NCBI RefSeq assembly: GCF_001293685.1
Contig: NZ_BCAG01000003.1
Span: 806,001 to 870,000 of the forward strand
DNA length: 64,000 nucleotides
Direction of reading: 5' to 3'
From: Desulfatitalea tepidiphila
Lineage (GTDB): Bacteria > Desulfobacterota > Desulfobacteria > Desulfobacterales > Desulfosarcinaceae
The notes beneath the pieces are model-generated. The model searched no databases, was not told where the DNA came from, and saw only the letters and a program-made list of their open reading frames with translations. A program made the translations under genes and the position numbers. Position 1 is the stretch's first letter, and each line of letters starts with the position of its first letter. Of the stretch, positions 43,401 through 56,127 are shown piece after piece.

Positions 43401-44560
43401 GCGCCGCGGAAGGGAAGGTTTTGGCCGCCCCGCTGAAAAAGGGTAAAAAGGCATTGGCAGGCAAAGGGAGCCCCGTCACAGGCGAGCTGCTGATGGATAT
43501 ACCCGTCGCCCAGCTGGAAAGCCTGGTCCTTGAAGACGCGGAGACCACCGAAAAGGTCCATGACCTGATCGAGCAATACCGGCAGCAGTGCGATCGCGTC
43601 AGAGAGGCTTTCGAACACTCATTGGAGCGTTTTGAGCGAGGCGACGAGCTGCCGCCGGGTGTGATTAAAATGGTCAAGGTGTATGTGGCCATGAAGCGCA
43701 AGTTGTCCGTCGGCGACAAAATGGCAGGTCGGCATGGCAACAAAGGCGTGGTGTCGCGCATTCTGCCCATGGAAGATATGCCCTACTTCAACGACGGCAC
43801 GCCTGTGGATATGGTTCTCAACCCCCTTGGCGTTCCGTCGCGTATGAACGTCGGCCAGATTCTCGAGATCCACCTCGGGCGCGCGGCCAAAGGGCTGGGA
43901 AATCAGATCACTCAAATGATCGAGGAAAAGCGGGTCGCCGATATGCGTGAAAAGATGAAGCGCATATTCGATGACAAGGAGACGGTCTCCGCCATAGAGG
44001 AGCTCAATGAAGACGGCGTCATGGCCATGGCACAAAATTATAGGAATGGTGTTTTTATGGCCACCCCTGTTTTCGACGGTGCCAAAGAGGAAGAGATCAA
44101 ATCTTTGCTATCAGAGGCGGGTGTCTCTCCGACCGGTCAAGCGACGCTCTACGATGGTCATACCGGTGAACCTTTCAAGGAAAGGGTCACGGTCGGCACC
44201 ATGTACATGCTCAAATTGCACCATCTGGTCGACGACAAGATTCATGCCCGTTCCATCGGTCCTTACTCTCTGGTGACGCAACAGCCCCTGGGCGGAAAGG
44301 CCCAATTCGGCGGTCAGCGCCTGGGTGAGATGGAAGTTTGGGCCATGGAGGCTTATGGTGCGGCGCATGCACTGCAGGAATTCTTGACCGTAAAATCCGA
44401 TGACATGGCCGGCCGTACGCGTATGTACGAGAAGATCGTCAAGGGGCAGAACATCCTTGAGCCGGGGTTGCCGGAATCCTTCAAGGTGTTGACCAAGGAG
44501 CTGCAGGCTCTGGGGCTGGATGTTTCCCTCCTGGAAGAGAAAGATCTACCCAAGGAATAG
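40451..44560 (+). CDS. rpoB: RNA polymerase beta subunit
   Basis: 1369 residues, start [18 protein letters not shown]. The rifampicin region reads [26 protein letters not shown] with unmutated D, H and S positions, so a rifampicin-sensitive type. The conserved catalytic-side motifs [20 protein letters not shown] and [13 protein letters not shown] and the C-terminal [19 protein letters not shown] are present. No unusual insertion stands out on reading. rpoC follows after 75 bases. Confidence 0.98.
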   Translation: MAARLSLDKRIRKNFGKIKKIVEIPDLIGMQKESYRRFLQLDVPPERREDIGLQAVFKSVFPIKDFTGSASLEFVSYRFSEAKHSEDECIQRGMTYELPVRITVRLVVYDVDKETGLSNIRDIKEQEIYFGTIPLMTDKGTFIINGTERVVVSQLHRSSGVFFDHDKGKTHSSGKIIYSARIIPVRGSWIDLEIDPKDIVYIRIDRRRKFPVTTLLKAFGYTTEDLLTYFYANERVVIEGRRAFKIFSEEQLKGQRASRDVVDPTTGDVLVKKGRMFTQRAVKQMKMLNIERFPIAPEELIGKVFAVTIADPKSGDLLVHSNEEINDENLALLKNAGINEFDILHTDGVSSSDSIRKTLLLDKVSSKEEALIEIYRLMRPGNPATPEVAQDFMDHLFFKSAYYDLSSVGRLKINLRLGIQAPVYLRTLRKEDILLTTKTLIDLRDTQGVVDDIDHLGNRRVRAVGELLENQYRIGLVRMERAIKERMSLQEVDALMPHDLINPKPVSAVVKEFFGTSQLSQFMDQTNPLSETTHKRRLSALGPGGLTRERAGFEVRDVHPSHYGRICPIETPEGPNIGLIVSLSTYARVNDYGFIETPYRVVKDSKVTKNVNFLSAFEEKKHPIAQANAPIDDQGAYINPLVTSRVAGEFMMVEREQIELMDISPNQLVSVSASLIPFLENDDANRALMGSNMQRQAVPLMMSEAPLVGTGIEGVVAKDSGVTIVADRDGVVEQVDASRIVIRHDGEKGRDKKPVTIYNLSKFIRSNQNTCFNHRPIVKQGQRVHAGDIISDGPATDHGELALGKNVTVAFMPWGGYNFEDSILVSERLVRDGVYTSIHIEEFEVVARDTKLGKEEITRDIPNVGEEALRNLDDSGIIRLGAEVVQGDILVGKITPKGETQLSPEEKLLRAIFGEKAGDVKDTSLRVPPGVEGIVIDAKVFARRGTEKDERTQEIELSEITVLERNRDDELKIIEEIVREQIISAAEGKVLAAPLKKGKKALAGKGSPVTGELLMDIPVAQLESLVLEDAETTEKVHDLIEQYRQQCDRVREAFEHSLERFERGDELPPGVIKMVKVYVAMKRKLSVGDKMAGRHGNKGVVSRILPMEDMPYFNDGTPVDMVLNPLGVPSRMNVGQILEIHLGRAAKGLGNQITQMIEEKRVADMREKMKRIFDDKETVSAIEELNEDGVMAMAQNYRNGVFMATPVFDGAKEEEIKSLLSEAGVSPTGQATLYDGHTGEPFKERVTVGTMYMLKLHHLVDDKIHARSIGPYSLVTQQPLGGKAQFGGQRLGEMEVWAMEAYGAAHALQEFLTVKSDDMAGRTRMYEKIVKGQNILEPGLPESFKVLTKELQALGLDVSLLEEKDLPKE

Positions 44561-44635
44561 GAACGCACCGTCGATGCAAGATCGCGGAAACGCGTTTGAT
44601 ATATTTTAATAATTTCCCAACCAGAGGAAATATTT

Positions 44636-47600
44636 ATGGAAACTTTGTACGACTTTTTTGCCAAACCGACTGATCCACGTCAGTACCGGGGAGTTCGGGT
44701 CGCTCTGGCTTCTCCTGAGCAGATTCGGCAATGGTCTCACGGGGAAATTAAAAAGCCGGAAACAATCAACTATCGGACCTTCAAGCCCGAGCGAGACGGT
44801 CTGTTTTGTGCCAAGATTTTTGGACCGACCAAGGACTATGAGTGCAACTGCGGCAAGTACAAGCGGATGAAACATCGAGGCGTGATATGTGAAAAGTGCG
44901 GCGTCGAAGTGATTCAATCCAAGGTTCGCCGGGAGCGCATGGGGCATATCGAACTGGCCACCCCTGTGTCGCATATCTGGTTTCTCAAAAGCCTGCCGAG
45001 CAAGATCGGCAACCTGCTCGATCTGACGCTTAAAAGCATGGAGAAGGTCCTCTATTTCGACTCCTATATCGTGACTGACCCCAAGGATACCGCTTTGCAG
45101 CGCGGCCAGCTTCTCACCGAAGAAAAATACAGGGAAGCGCTGGAGCTGTATGGCAGCAAGTTTGAGGCCGGTATCGGTGCCGAGGCCGTGAAGCAGTTGT
45201 TGCAGGGCATGGATCTGAATCAGCTCTACACCACTCTGCGCGAAGAGGTTCGCAGTACCAATTCGGTGGCCAAGCGCCAGAAGCTCTCCAAGCGGCTGCG
45301 AATCGTCGATGCCTTCCGAAAAAGCGGCCTCGATCCGGTCTGGATGATCATGGATGTCATTCCCGTGCTGCCGCCGGACCTGCGTCCGCTGGTCCCATTG
45401 GAAGGCGGCCGTTTCGCGACTTCGGATCTCAACGATCTCTATCGGCGTGTGATCAACCGCAACAACCGCCTGAAACGGTTGGTCGATCTGAAGGCCCCGG
45501 ACATCATCGTTCGCAACGAAAAGCGTATGCTGCAGGAGTCGGTGGATGTCCTGTTCGACAACGGCCGCCATGGCCGTGTCATAACGGGAACCAACAAACG
45601 GCCCCTTAAATCGTTGAGCGACACCCTCAAAGGAAAGCAGGGGCGATTCCGACAGAACCTGCTCGGGAAGCGTGTCGACTATTCAGGTCGTACCGTCATC
45701 ACCGTGGGCCCCAACCTGAGATTGCATCAATGCGGCTTGCCCAAGAAAATGGCCTTGGAGCTTTTCAAGCCGTTTGTTTACTACCGACTGGAACAAAAGG
45801 GGCTCGTTTCAACGGTCAAGAGCGCCAAGAAGATGGTCGAGCGCGAAGTTCCGGAAGTGTGGGATACCCTCGACGAGGTGGTGCGTGAATACCCCGTCAT
45901 GCTCAACCGCGCACCGACACTGCACCGACTCGGTATTCAGGCCTTTGAGCCGACCCTGATCGAGGGTAAGGCCATACAACTGCATCCATTGGTCTGTACC
46001 GCCTTTAACGCAGACTTTGACGGCGACCAAATGGCCGTTCACGTTCCCCTGTCGGTCGAGTCTCAAATCGAAGCGCGTGTGTTGATGCTCTCCTCCAACA
46101 ATATTCTGTCTCCGGCCAATGGGAGCCCGATCATCGTTCCCAGCCAGGACATCGTGTTGGGCACCTATTACATGACCCGCGCAATCGACGGCCGCAAGGG
46201 CGAAGGGAAGATTTTTTCAAATCCCGAGGAGGTGCGTATCTCTTACGATGCGCGCGAAGTCGACCTGCATGCCAAAATCGTGGTTCGTGTGTCGGGCAAA
46301 CGTCACGAAACGACGGTCGGAAGAGTCCTCTTTTGGGAAATCATGCCCAAGGACAACCTAATGGTGATGCGTCATCTGATGGTTGGCACCCGCGACGAAG
46401 CCGAGTCGATCCTTGGTGAGATCAACGAGGGTAAAGATTTCATCGCGTTGATTCAAACGCGGTCACACAGCGATGATCGAGAGCAGGATGGATTTATCGG
46501 TCAACTCAGACGCGATGAGTTTCAACGCATTTTCGATATCAAACAGGACATCGTGGACAAGGTCTATGGCCTCGAAGAGGGTGATGTCACCTCCGTGATT
46601 AAATGCGGGGACGGTTTTCACATCTTTCAGATAGTCGAAAAGCGCCAGGAAATGCCGTTCGAAGCCGTCAACAAGGCTATGGACAAAGGGGCTCTGCGTG
46701 ATCTGGTGGACTTTGCCTACCGTAACCTCGGGCCCAAAGCGACGGTCATCTTGTCTGACCGCATCAAGGACACGGGGTACAAATATTCGACCAAGGGCGG
46801 GCTCTCCATTTCCATCGATGACATGATCATCCCGGAAGCCAAGTGGGAGATCCTCAAGCAGGCCGAACAGCAGGTCACCGAAATTGGTCGTCAATACACC
46901 GAAGGTCTCATAACCCAGGGCGAGAAGTACAACAAGGTCGTCGATATCTGGGCCAAAGCGACCGACGATGTGGCCAACGAGATGATGGAATCCATGAAAA
47001 ATGCGCCCGTCTATGATGAGAGGGGCAAGCCTGTTCTAGATGAAGACGGCAAGCCGATAATCGCCGAGAGCCTGAACCCGATTTATATGATGGCGGATTC
47101 GGGTGCCCGCGGCAGTAAGGACCAGATGCGGCAGCTGGCCGGTATGCGCGGTTTGATGGCCAAGCCTTCGGGTGAAATCATCGAAACACCGATTCAGGCC
47201 AACTTCCGAGAGGGATTGTCGGTGCTGCAGTACTTCATCTCAACCCACGGTGCCCGTAAAGGTTTGGCCGACACAGCATTAAAGACCGCCAACTCGGGAT
47301 ATCTGACTCGCCGTTTGGCCGATGTGGCCCAGGACGCAACCATCACCGAACCCGATTGCGGTACGATGATGGGAGTGGAAGTCGAGCCGCTCATGGAAGG
47401 TGGTGAGGTGATCCAGCGTCTTGGAGAGCGCATTTTAGGGCGCGTTACCGTTGAAGACATACTCGATCCCTTTACCGATGAAGTGTTGATTCCGGCCAAC
47501 CATGAGATTGACGAGCGTGCGGTCAAAATTATCGAGGAGGCTGGCATCACGCGTGCCAAGATTCGGAGCGTGCTGACCTGTCAGACCAAATTCGGCGTTT

Positions 47601-49054
47601 GTGCCGCCTGTTATGGCCGTGATCTCGCCCATGGAAAGCGGGTGGAAATCGGACAATCCATCGGTATCCTCGCTGCGCAGTCCATCGGCGAGCCGGGTAC
47701 CCAGTTGACCATGCGTACATTCCACATCGGTGGTACGGCCAGTCGGCGGGTCGAGCAGGCCGACATCCGGGCGCGTACGGCCGGTAACATCAAATATCTG
47801 GACCTGAACATCGTCCAAAATGCCGATGGCCACAATGTGGTCATGAACCGGCGTGGTGGCGAGTGCGCCATTTTGGGCAAAGCCGGTCGTGAGCGTGAAC
47901 GTTTTCCGGTCATCTACGGCGCCCATATCCTGGTCAAAGACGGCGAAGCAGTCGAACCTGGCCAGTTGCTGGCTTCGTGGGACCCGTTTACCACGCCGAT
48001 CATCACCGAGGTGGCCGGGACGGTCAAATTCGGTGACCTGGTGCCGGGCAAAACCATGCAGGAGAAGGTGGATCCCGTGACCGGCAAATCGAGCCGCACG
48101 GTCATCGAATCCAAGACCGGTGAGGAGCGCCCGCGCATCTCGATCAAGGGCGAGGACGGCAAAACCGCCAAATTGAAAGGCGGCAGCGGCATGGCGCGAT
48201 ACATACTCCCGGTGGACGCCATTCTGATGATCGAAGAGGGCGATGAGGTCAAGGCCGGAGACGTGGTTGCCAAGCTGCCGCGGGCCACGACCAAAACCAA
48301 GGACATCACCGGTGGTCTACCGAGGGTCGCCGAGCTTTTCGAGGTGCGAAAGCCCAAAGAAATCGCGGTGCTCAGCGAGATCGAAGGTTACGTCAGCATT
48401 GCCAAATCCACCAAAAAAGGAAAGCAGAAGGTAACGATTTCACCGGTGGACGTGGGGGACAAGAAGGAATATCTGATTCCCCGCGGCAAACATATCAACG
48501 TATACGAAGGTGATTATGTAAAAGCAGGTGAGGCACTCGTCGGGGGGTCCGCAATCCCTCAGGACATCCTGAGAATCAAGGGCGAAGTTGCCCTGGCCCG
48601 TTATCTGGTGGACGAGGTACAAGAGGTTTATCGTCTCCAGGGTGTCCGTATCAACGACAAGCACATCGAGGTGATCGTGCGCCAGATGATGCGCCGGGTT
48701 AAGGTCATCGATGTGGGCGACACCGATTTTATCGTGGAAGAGCAGGTGGACCGAACCGTTTTCGACGACGCCAATAAGGCGGTGATCGAACAGGGCGGCA
48801 AGCCCGCTACTGCCGAACCCTTGATCCTAGGCATCACTAAGGCGTCGTTGAGTACCGACAGCTTTATATCGGCAGCGTCATTCCAGGAGACGACGAAGGT
48901 GCTTACGGACGCATCGATCGCCGGCACGGTGGATTATTTGCGCGGTTTGAAGGAGAACGTCATTATGGGGCGCTTGATTCCGGCGGGTACAGGCCTTCTG
49001 GATTACCTGGGGCTGGAGGTCCAGCAAAGCGAAATGGCTCTGGAGCGTTCATAA
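44636..49054 (+). CDS. rpoC: RNA polymerase beta prime subunit with a parvulin-like inserted domain
   Basis: 1472 residues. Zinc site 1 (C70, C72, C85, C88), catalytic NADFDGDQM with D460/D462/D464, and the second zinc cluster ([17 protein letters not shown]) are intact. The catalytic core is therefore normal. Between MPK (570-572) and [10 protein letters not shown] (673-682), where E. coli reads straight through, about 97 extra residues are inserted. They read like a PpiC/parvulin isomerase: [47 protein letters not shown]. The insert ends before the secondary-channel rim helices ([13 protein letters not shown] onwards). The frame is continuous throughout, so it is part of the protein. Confidence 0.97.
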   Translation: METLYDFFAKPTDPRQYRGVRVALASPEQIRQWSHGEIKKPETINYRTFKPERDGLFCAKIFGPTKDYECNCGKYKRMKHRGVICEKCGVEVIQSKVRRERMGHIELATPVSHIWFLKSLPSKIGNLLDLTLKSMEKVLYFDSYIVTDPKDTALQRGQLLTEEKYREALELYGSKFEAGIGAEAVKQLLQGMDLNQLYTTLREEVRSTNSVAKRQKLSKRLRIVDAFRKSGLDPVWMIMDVIPVLPPDLRPLVPLEGGRFATSDLNDLYRRVINRNNRLKRLVDLKAPDIIVRNEKRMLQESVDVLFDNGRHGRVITGTNKRPLKSLSDTLKGKQGRFRQNLLGKRVDYSGRTVITVGPNLRLHQCGLPKKMALELFKPFVYYRLEQKGLVSTVKSAKKMVEREVPEVWDTLDEVVREYPVMLNRAPTLHRLGIQAFEPTLIEGKAIQLHPLVCTAFNADFDGDQMAVHVPLSVESQIEARVLMLSSNNILSPANGSPIIVPSQDIVLGTYYMTRAIDGRKGEGKIFSNPEEVRISYDAREVDLHAKIVVRVSGKRHETTVGRVLFWEIMPKDNLMVMRHLMVGTRDEAESILGEINEGKDFIALIQTRSHSDDREQDGFIGQLRRDEFQRIFDIKQDIVDKVYGLEEGDVTSVIKCGDGFHIFQIVEKRQEMPFEAVNKAMDKGALRDLVDFAYRNLGPKATVILSDRIKDTGYKYSTKGGLSISIDDMIIPEAKWEILKQAEQQVTEIGRQYTEGLITQGEKYNKVVDIWAKATDDVANEMMESMKNAPVYDERGKPVLDEDGKPIIAESLNPIYMMADSGARGSKDQMRQLAGMRGLMAKPSGEIIETPIQANFREGLSVLQYFISTHGARKGLADTALKTANSGYLTRRLADVAQDATITEPDCGTMMGVEVEPLMEGGEVIQRLGERILGRVTVEDILDPFTDEVLIPANHEIDERAVKIIEEAGITRAKIRSVLTCQTKFGVCAACYGRDLAHGKRVEIGQSIGILAAQSIGEPGTQLTMRTFHIGGTASRRVEQADIRARTAGNIKYLDLNIVQNADGHNVVMNRRGGECAILGKAGRERERFPVIYGAHILVKDGEAVEPGQLLASWDPFTTPIITEVAGTVKFGDLVPGKTMQEKVDPVTGKSSRTVIESKTGEERPRISIKGEDGKTAKLKGGSGMARYILPVDAILMIEEGDEVKAGDVVAKLPRATTKTKDITGGLPRVAELFEVRKPKEIAVLSEIEGYVSIAKSTKKGKQKVTISPVDVGDKKEYLIPRGKHINVYEGDYVKAGEALVGGSAIPQDILRIKGEVALARYLVDEVQEVYRLQGVRINDKHIEVIVRQMMRRVKVIDVGDTDFIVEEQVDRTVFDDANKAVIEQGGKPATAEPLILGITKASLSTDSFISAASFQETTKVLTDASIAGTVDYLRGLKENVIMGRLIPAGTGLLDYLGLEVQQSEMALERS
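46355..46648 (+). other. Inserted parvulin (PpiC-type PPIase)-like domain within rpoC
   Basis: Residues about 574-671 of RpoC. Matched to PpiC/SurA/PrsA parvulins by eye: [17 protein letters not shown] resembles the 'ASHILVKTEEEAEAIL' start; EGKDFIALI resembles 'AGEDFAELA'; DGFIGQL resembles 'GGDLGWF'; [14 protein letters not shown] resembles 'AFALKPGEISDPVK'; [11 protein letters not shown] resembles 'GYHIIKVLDR'. The two conserved active-site His positions are filled by H580 and H662. Whether it isomerises prolines or only uses the fold for binding cannot be told. Confidence 0.75.
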
Positions 49055-49147
49055 GATTGCCAGATGAGGTTATGACCATAAAGGAAGGAAATTTCGGCAC
49101 GGTGGAATGAATCCGGCCAAAAAAGAAACAGCGCTTAGGAAAATCTC

Positions 49148-49174
49148 TTGACAATATAGGGATATCTGTATACT
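49148..49174 (+). promoter_or_regulatory. Candidate sigma-70 promoter for the rpsL (str) operon, flanked by an inverted repeat
   Basis: TTGACA (49148-49153) and TATACT (49169-49174), spacer 15, somewhat short. The pair is flanked by AGCGCTTAGGAAAA (49130-49143) and its near-complement TTTTCCGTAGGCGCT (49183-49197), which could form a stem in DNA or RNA. It lies about 70 bases ahead of rpsL. Confidence 0.6.
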
Positions 49175-49242
49175 AATCCGCTTTTTCCGTAGGCGCTTAT
49201 CCCGTGTTGAAAATCATTAAAAAATAGGGGTTAAAAAAGATT

Positions 49243-49614
49243 ATGCCGACGATCAACCAATTAGTTAAAAGCGGGCGCAAGCGGGTCAAGAAAAAGACCA
49301 ATACTCCGGCCTTGAAGGGGGCGCCTCAAAAAAGAGGTGTTTGTACGCGTGTGTATACATCCACCCCCAAGAAGCCGAACTCGGCGTTGCGTAAGGTCGC
49401 CCGTGTCAGGCTGACCACCGGTATCGAGGTAACCGCATACATCCCTGGAATCGGCCACAATCTACAAGAGCACTCGGTGGTGTTGGTGCGAGGCGGCCGC
49501 GTAAAGGACTTGCCTGGTGTGCGGTATCACATCGTGCGCGGCACACTGGATACTCTGGGCGTGGAAGACCGTCGGCAGGGGCGCTCCAAGTATGGCGCCA
49601 AGAAGCCTAAATAG
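49243..49614 (+). CDS. rpsL: 30S ribosomal protein S12
   Basis: 123 residues starting [15 protein letters not shown]. Decoding-centre loops [16 protein letters not shown] (wild-type Lys at the streptomycin site) and [12 protein letters not shown] are intact. First gene of the str operon, with its own candidate promoter. rpsG follows after 40 bases. Confidence 0.98.
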   Translation: MPTINQLVKSGRKRVKKKTNTPALKGAPQKRGVCTRVYTSTPKKPNSALRKVARVRLTTGIEVTAYIPGIGHNLQEHSVVLVRGGRVKDLPGVRYHIVRGTLDTLGVEDRRQGRSKYGAKKPK

Positions 49615-49654
49615 TCGATAACCAGCTAATGACAGCCGAATGATGGTGTAGCAA

Positions 49655-50125
49655 ATGCCAAGACGAAGAGAAGTACCCGTAAGAACTATTATCCCCGATG
49701 CCAAGTACAGCAGCAAACTGGTTGCCAAGTTCATGGCTTCCTTGATGCGTGACGGTAAAAAGAGTGTCGCCGAATCGCTGATGTACGATGCTTTCGACAT
49801 CGTTGAGCAAAAGACCAAGGGGCAGCCTGTGAAGGTTTTCGAGCAGGCGCTGGATAATGTCCGTCCCATGATTGAAGTCAAATCCCGCCGGGTAGGGGGA
49901 TCGACATACCAGGTACCGACCGAGATTCGGCCATCCAGGCGAACGGCATTGGCGATTCGTTGGTTGATCAGCTATGCCAGGAACCGCTCCGAACTGGGGT
50001 TCGCGGCCAAGCTTGCCGGTGAGTTGATGGACGCCGCCAACAATCGCGGCGGCGCAGTCAAAAAGCGAGAAGATACCCACAAAATGGCTGAGGCAAACAA
50101 GGCATTTGCCCACTACCGCTGGTAA
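49655..50125 (+). CDS. rpsG: 30S ribosomal protein S7
   Basis: 156 residues starting [15 protein letters not shown]. Conserved [16 protein letters not shown] and the C-terminal [21 protein letters not shown] are present. S7 nucleates assembly of the 30S head. In most bacteria fusA follows; here the next gene is tuf, 113 bases downstream. Confidence 0.98.
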   Translation: MPRRREVPVRTIIPDAKYSSKLVAKFMASLMRDGKKSVAESLMYDAFDIVEQKTKGQPVKVFEQALDNVRPMIEVKSRRVGGSTYQVPTEIRPSRRTALAIRWLISYARNRSELGFAAKLAGELMDAANNRGGAVKKREDTHKMAEANKAFAHYRW

Positions 50126-50238
50126 GAGGAACGCGACCGAACGCGCAATAGGTTTTAAATCACGCGATCCGGATATATGGGGAGCCATTTAAAACCTATT
50201 ATTTTGTCTAATCGATAGCCCGATTTGGGAGGGACGAG

Positions 50239-51432
<1,194 letters not shown>

Positions 51433-51445
51433 GAAAGAATAACCC

Positions 51446-51757
51446 ATGATAATGAATGCTAAAATCAGAATTCGGCTAAAAGCATACGATCACAAATTGT
51501 TGGATCAGTCTGCAACGGATATTCTTGACACCGCGCGAAAAACAGGTGCCAAGGTGGTGGGACCGATTCCCTTGCCGACGAAGATCAACAAGTTTTGTGT
51601 GCTTCGATCACCCCACGTCGATAAAAAATCTCGAGAACAATTCGAGATGCGAACCCACAAGCGAATGTTGGATATCCTGGAGCCGACTCAGCAAACCGTG
51701 GACGCGCTGATGAAACTCGACCTATCGCCGGGTGTCGATGTGGAGATCAAACTGTAG
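51446..51757 (+). CDS. rpsJ: 30S ribosomal protein S10 (NusE)
   Basis: 103 residues (101 if the second ATG at 51452 is used). [47 protein letters not shown] and the C-terminal [10 protein letters not shown] are typical. It has a second role as NusE in antitermination. First gene of the S10 operon, here following tuf directly. Confidence 0.97.
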   Translation: MIMNAKIRIRLKAYDHKLLDQSATDILDTARKTGAKVVGPIPLPTKINKFCVLRSPHVDKKSREQFEMRTHKRMLDILEPTQQTVDALMKLDLSPGVDVEIKL

Positions 51758-51775
51758 CTTAGGAAATGAATAGCC

Positions 51776-52414
51776 ATGAGCAAAGGACTGATTGGTAAAA
51801 AACTGGGAATGACCAGTGTCTTTACGGAAGACGGGCGGTACATCCCGGTGACTGTGATTCTTGCGGGTCCCTGTGTGGTCACTCAGATAAAAACTGTGGC
51901 CACCGACGGATACAATGCACTCCAACTGGGCTTTAAAGAAAAAAAGCTTCAAAGGACCAATAAACCGCAGCAAGGGCATTTTAAAAAGAGCGGCGGTCAA
52001 TGCTTCGATTATACGAGAGAAGTCGCAGTGGACGACCCTGCCGCCTATTCCCTGGGACAGAGCCTTGGCCCCGATCTGTTCGCGATTGGCGAAAAAGTCG
52101 ACGTCATTGGCAAAAGCAAGGGGCGCGGTTTTTCGGGCGTTATCAAGCGTCATGGCTTCGGTGGAGGACGTGCTACCCATGGTGGCAAGTGCCACCGTAT
52201 TCCTGGTTCCATCGGGTCCAGTGCATGGCCTTCGAGAGTTTTTAAAGGGAAAAAATTGCCGGGGCGCTACGGTGGAGAAGGAAAGACTGTCCGTAACCTG
52301 GAGATATTTGATGTTCGTCCAGAAGAGAATTTGATTTTGGTCAAAGGGGCGGTACCCGGTCATCGGGAAGCGTTAGTGATGATCCGAAAGCCAAAATTCT
52401 CCGAAAAGAAATAA
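51776..52414 (+). CDS. rplC: 50S ribosomal protein L3
   Basis: 212 residues starting MSKGLIGKKLGMTSVF. Contains the conserved GRGFSGVIKRHGFGGGRATHG loop near the peptidyl-transferase centre. Starts 18 bases after rpsJ in the S10 operon. Confidence 0.97.
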   Translation: MSKGLIGKKLGMTSVFTEDGRYIPVTVILAGPCVVTQIKTVATDGYNALQLGFKEKKLQRTNKPQQGHFKKSGGQCFDYTREVAVDDPAAYSLGQSLGPDLFAIGEKVDVIGKSKGRGFSGVIKRHGFGGGRATHGGKCHRIPGSIGSSAWPSRVFKGKKLPGRYGGEGKTVRNLEIFDVRPEENLILVKGAVPGHREALVMIRKPKFSEKK

Positions 52415-52493
52415 GGATGGCCTGAACGAAGAATGTATCGGTAAAGCATTTCGTTTGCCGAAACATGTGATAAGGCCCTCAATGAGGAATCGT

Positions 52494-53117
52494 ATGGCAA
52501 CAGTAGATGTTCTAAACATTCAGGGTGACAAAGTATCCCAGGCCGACTTGCCGGACGAAATTTTTGATGTACCGGTAAAGCGCTGCGTCATGCATCAAGT
52601 GGTCAAGGCACAATTGGCCAAGAAGCGCGCCGGTACTGCAACAGTAAAAAACCGTCATGATGTCAAGGGAAGCACGCGCAAACTCTACCGACAGAAAGGG
52701 ACCGGCCGCGCCCGCCGCGGGGATATCAAGTCTCCATTGCTTCGTGGTGGAGGTGTCGTTTTCGGACCGCACGCCCGCTCTTATGAGCAAAAAGTTCCAA
52801 AAAAAGTTCGGAAGCTTGCCTTGAAGATGGCGTTGACATGCAAGTTTAAAGAAGACGAACTGATGGTCGTTGATAAATTTGAACTTGCACAAGTCAAGAC
52901 CAAAGACTTTTTTGCGGCTGTCAATACACTTAAGGCGAACAACGCATTGATCGTCATTGATCAACCCGATCGAACACTGGAGCTTTCTTCACGAAATGTC
53001 CCTGGCGTGAAGGTGATGCGTAGTGAAGGGCTAAATGTCTATGACATCCTCAAGTATGAAAAGTTGGTTCTGCTTGAAGGTGCCATAAAGAGCATCGAAG
53101 GGAGATTGCTCAAATGA
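52494..53117 (+). CDS. rplD: 50S ribosomal protein L4
   Basis: 207 residues from [16 protein letters not shown]. The exit-tunnel loop [35 protein letters not shown] is intact. The ATG at 52494 has ATGAGGAA upstream; a longer frame from a TTG at 52455 is unlikely. In many bacteria L4 regulates its own operon. Its end overlaps rplW by four bases. Confidence 0.96.
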   Translation: MATVDVLNIQGDKVSQADLPDEIFDVPVKRCVMHQVVKAQLAKKRAGTATVKNRHDVKGSTRKLYRQKGTGRARRGDIKSPLLRGGGVVFGPHARSYEQKVPKKVRKLALKMALTCKFKEDELMVVDKFELAQVKTKDFFAAVNTLKANNALIVIDQPDRTLELSSRNVPGVKVMRSEGLNVYDILKYEKLVLLEGAIKSIEGRLLK

Positions 53118-53401
53118 TTGATTACAATATCATCAAGCGGCCGATCCTGACCGAAAAAACCAATATACAGAAAGATCAATACAACCAGGTCACTTTCGAG
53201 GTTGACAGCCGCGCCAACCGTATTGAGGTAAAACGTGCCGTAGAACAGATATTCAACGTCAAGGTGGCCGATATACGGACTATGCATGTAGAGGGAAAAT
53301 TCAAGCGTCGTGGACGTATATTAGGAAAGCGGCGTAACTGGAAAAAAGCGGTCGTTAAACTGATGCCCGGCCAGCGAATAGAGTTTTTTGAAGGGGCCTA
53401 A
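53114..53401 (+). CDS. rplW: 50S ribosomal protein L23
   Basis: 95 residues, [16 protein letters not shown] start and [20 protein letters not shown]. Forms the docking site for SRP and trigger factor at the tunnel exit. Overlaps rplD stop by four bases, indicating coupled translation. Confidence 0.97.
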   Translation: MIDYNIIKRPILTEKTNIQKDQYNQVTFEVDSRANRIEVKRAVEQIFNVKVADIRTMHVEGKFKRRGRILGKRRNWKKAVVKLMPGQRIEFFEGA

Positions 53402-53418
53402 GGCTAGGAGTCACTGAA

Positions 53419-54240
53419 ATGGGAATCAAACGAGTTCAACCGACATCCGCTGGAAGAAGATTTCAAACCTTCTCCGATTACGAAGAGATTTCAAAGAAGT
53501 CACCGGAGAAGAGCCTCATAAGAATCCTCAAGAAGAGCGGCGGCCGGAATAGCAACGGTCGCGTCACGGCCAGATGGCGAGGCGGCGGGCACAAACGTTA
53601 TTACCGTCTTATCGATTTCAAACGCGATAAAGACGGAATCCCGGCAAAGGTTGCCGCCATCGAATATGATCCAAACCGCAGCGCCCGGATTGCATTGCTT
53701 CACTATGTGGATGGTGAAAAGCGATACATCCTGGCACCTGCCAAAATCACTGTCGGTGACTTCATCATGTCGGGACCAGAGGCGGATATCAAACCCGGTA
53801 ACGCACTGCCGCTGGCCAACATCCCCTTGGGAACCCAGATCCACAACATCGAACTCAAGTTGGGGAAAGGGGGGCAGATTGTTCGAAGTGCCGGCAGTTT
53901 TGCACAGTTAATGGCAAAGGAAGACCCTTACGCCTTAGTCAAACTGCCATCCGGCGAAGTTCGCATGGTGCTGTTGAAATGCAAGGCGACCATCGGACAA
54001 CTCGGGAACGTCGAGCACGAAAACCTCAGCATCGGAAAAGCAGGAAGGAAAAGATGGCTGGGGCGAAGACCCAAGGTGCGTGGTGTGGCCATGAACCCGG
54101 TTGACCACCCCATGGGCGGCGGCGAGGGGCGTTCTTCAGGCGGACGCCATCCATGTACCCCATGGGGGATACCGACCAAGGGTTACCGGACGAGAAACAA
54201 CAAGTCCACTGATCGTTACATTGTAAAGCGCCGGAAGTAA
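53419..54240 (+). CDS. rplB: 50S ribosomal protein L2
   Basis: 273 residues. Conserved [19 protein letters not shown] and the C-terminal [18 protein letters not shown] with the essential His region. L2 is needed for subunit association and peptidyl transfer. Good TAGGAGTCACTGAA leader. An 81-base gap precedes rpsS. Confidence 0.98.
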   Translation: MGIKRVQPTSAGRRFQTFSDYEEISKKSPEKSLIRILKKSGGRNSNGRVTARWRGGGHKRYYRLIDFKRDKDGIPAKVAAIEYDPNRSARIALLHYVDGEKRYILAPAKITVGDFIMSGPEADIKPGNALPLANIPLGTQIHNIELKLGKGGQIVRSAGSFAQLMAKEDPYALVKLPSGEVRMVLLKCKATIGQLGNVEHENLSIGKAGRKRWLGRRPKVRGVAMNPVDHPMGGGEGRSSGGRHPCTPWGIPTKGYRTRNNKSTDRYIVKRRK

Positions 54241-54321
54241 TCAAATAAATATGAGATTTCAAAGCAATACACGAAAGACACGAATAAGTTTAGACCAATT
54301 GCGGGATGTACAGGAGAAGAT

Positions 54322-54600
54322 ATGCCACGGTCATTGAAAAAAGGTCCGTTCATAGAAGACAATCTAATGAGCAAAGTCCTGATCGCACAAGAAAGCCGGA
54401 GTAACAGGGTGATTAAGACCTGGTCACGCCGCTCTACAATAATTCCGGAAATGGTTGGACTGACGCTGGCGGTTCACAACGGGCGTAAATTTCTTCCCGT
54501 CTTTGTGACTGAAAACATGGTCGGGCATAAATTGGGTGAGTTTTCCCCGACCCGCACCTTTTATGGGCATGCCGCAGATAAAAAATCCAAAAAGAAATAG
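54322..54600 (+). CDS. rpsS: 30S ribosomal protein S19
   Basis: 92 residues, [16 protein letters not shown] start and [20 protein letters not shown]. 30S head protein contacting S13. A GGAGAAGAT leader precedes the ATG. Confidence 0.97.
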   Translation: MPRSLKKGPFIEDNLMSKVLIAQESRSNRVIKTWSRRSTIIPEMVGLTLAVHNGRKFLPVFVTENMVGHKLGEFSPTRTFYGHAADKKSKKK

Positions 54601-54624
54601 GCAAGGGTTTAAGGAGCAGGGATC

Positions 54625-54957
54625 ATGGAGGTAAGAGCAGTTGCCAAATATGTGCGCATCTCACCGCAAAAAGTCAGGCTCATTAGCGATGCAATCAAGG
54701 GCAAACCGGTAGAAAAGGCTCTGGCTACGATTAAATTCATGCCTCAGAAGGCAGCCGGTATCGTTGAGAAAGTGTTGCGGTCGGCTGTCGCCAATGCCGA
54801 TCAGGTGCCGGACCTCGACATCGATGATTTGGTCGTTGGCAATGTAACCGCAGATGTCGGTCCGAGCCTTAAACGCTTCAGGGCAAGAGCCCGAGGCCGC
54901 GGTACCCGCATCATCAAGCGCACCAGTCATGTGACGGTCGTATTGACCGAGGTATAG
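54625..54957 (+). CDS. rplV: 50S ribosomal protein L22
   Basis: 110 residues from [19 protein letters not shown]. The tunnel-lining beta-hairpin region [19 protein letters not shown] is typical, the site where macrolide resistance changes occur elsewhere; nothing unusual here. Confidence 0.97.
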   Translation: MEVRAVAKYVRISPQKVRLISDAIKGKPVEKALATIKFMPQKAAGIVEKVLRSAVANADQVPDLDIDDLVVGNVTADVGPSLKRFRARARGRGTRIIKRTSHVTVVLTEV

Positions 54958-54981
54958 TCGTCATTCAGAGGAGGAAACAGC

Positions 54982-55632
54982 TTGGGCCAAAAAGTCAACC
55001 CCATAGGATTAAGGCTGGGTATCATCAAAACATGGGAATCGAAATGGTACTCGGACAAAAAGTACGCCGATTACATCCAACAGGATTTTGAACTGCGCAA
55101 TTTTGTAAAAGAAAAATTGTTTCATGCCGGTATTTCACGGATCGAAATTGAACGCTCGGCCAAGCGCATCCGTCTTAGAATCTACACGGCTAGACCCGGT
55201 ATCGTCATCGGCAAAAAGGGCTCCGAAATCGAAAGGCTCAAGCAAGAGCTCGAAAAGAAAGTTTCCCAGGAAGTACTTATTGATATTCAAGAGGTGCGTA
55301 AGCCCGAGATTGATGCACAGCTGGTAGCTGAAAACGTGGCGATGCAGATCGAAAGACGGGTTGCTTTCCGGCGTGCCATGAAGCGTGGCGTCACCTCCGC
55401 TTTGAGGTTCGGCGCGCAGGGGGTTAAAATTATCTGTTCCGGGCGCTTGGGGGGAGCTGAAATGGCACGTACAGAATGGTACCGTGAAGGCCGGGTTCCT
55501 TTGCATACCCTGAGAGCAGATATTGATTACGGTTTTACCGAGGCCCGCACGACCTACGGCGCCATCGGCGTCAAGGTCTTTATCTTTAAAGGTGAAATTC
55601 TCAAGAAGGAAGACCAGCAACCCGAGAGCTAA
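54982..55632 (+). CDS. rpsC: 30S ribosomal protein S3
   Basis: 216 residues. Starts with TTG (GAGGAGGAAACAGC upstream) giving the usual [14 protein letters not shown]. The KH domain with GxxG reads [18 protein letters not shown], and the C-terminal domain has [17 protein letters not shown]3 lies at the mRNA entry channel. Confidence 0.97.
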   Translation: MGQKVNPIGLRLGIIKTWESKWYSDKKYADYIQQDFELRNFVKEKLFHAGISRIEIERSAKRIRLRIYTARPGIVIGKKGSEIERLKQELEKKVSQEVLIDIQEVRKPEIDAQLVAENVAMQIERRVAFRRAMKRGVTSALRFGAQGVKIICSGRLGGAEMARTEWYREGRVPLHTLRADIDYGFTEARTTYGAIGVKVFIFKGEILKKEDQQPES

Positions 55633-55710
55633 CGCTTTAATATCGATGTTCATATGCCGGCGCAACGTAAGGGCGACCGCAAGGCATCCTGAACCAGGAG
55701 AGTGGGAGTT

Positions 55711-56127
55711 ATGTTAAGCCCAAAAAAAGTCAAATTTCGCAAACAACAAAAAGGCAAAATGAGAGGAACAGCCAGACGCGGGGCGACTCTCAACTTCGGT
55801 GAATTTGGATTGCAGGCTGTTGATTGCGGTTATATTAGCTCCAAACAGATCGAGGCCGCGCGTATCGCCATGACTCGCCACGTCAAACGCGGCGGGAAAA
55901 TTTGGATTCGGATTTTTCCGGACAAGCCTGTAACCAAGAAACCGGCCGAAGTTCGAATGGGTAAAGGTAAAGGCGCTCCCGAGGGTTGGGTGGCGGTGAT
56001 TCGACCAGGACGGGTTCTTTACGAAATGTCTGGCATATCGCGGGAAATGGCCCAAGAGGCATTGAGGTTGGCCGCACATAAGCTCACTATCAAAACACGT
56101 TTTGTAGAGAGGAGCGAAGTGATATGA
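55711..56127 (+). CDS. rplP: 50S ribosomal protein L16
   Basis: 138 residues from [17 protein letters not shown]. Hallmark [22 protein letters not shown] and [22 protein letters not shown]. It sits near the A-site tRNA elbow. The ATG at 55711 is preferred to a GTG at 55702. The end overlaps rpmC by four bases. Confidence 0.97.
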   Translation: MLSPKKVKFRKQQKGKMRGTARRGATLNFGEFGLQAVDCGYISSKQIEAARIAMTRHVKRGGKIWIRIFPDKPVTKKPAEVRMGKGKGAPEGWVAVIRPGRVLYEMSGISREMAQEALRLAAHKLTIKTRFVERSEVI

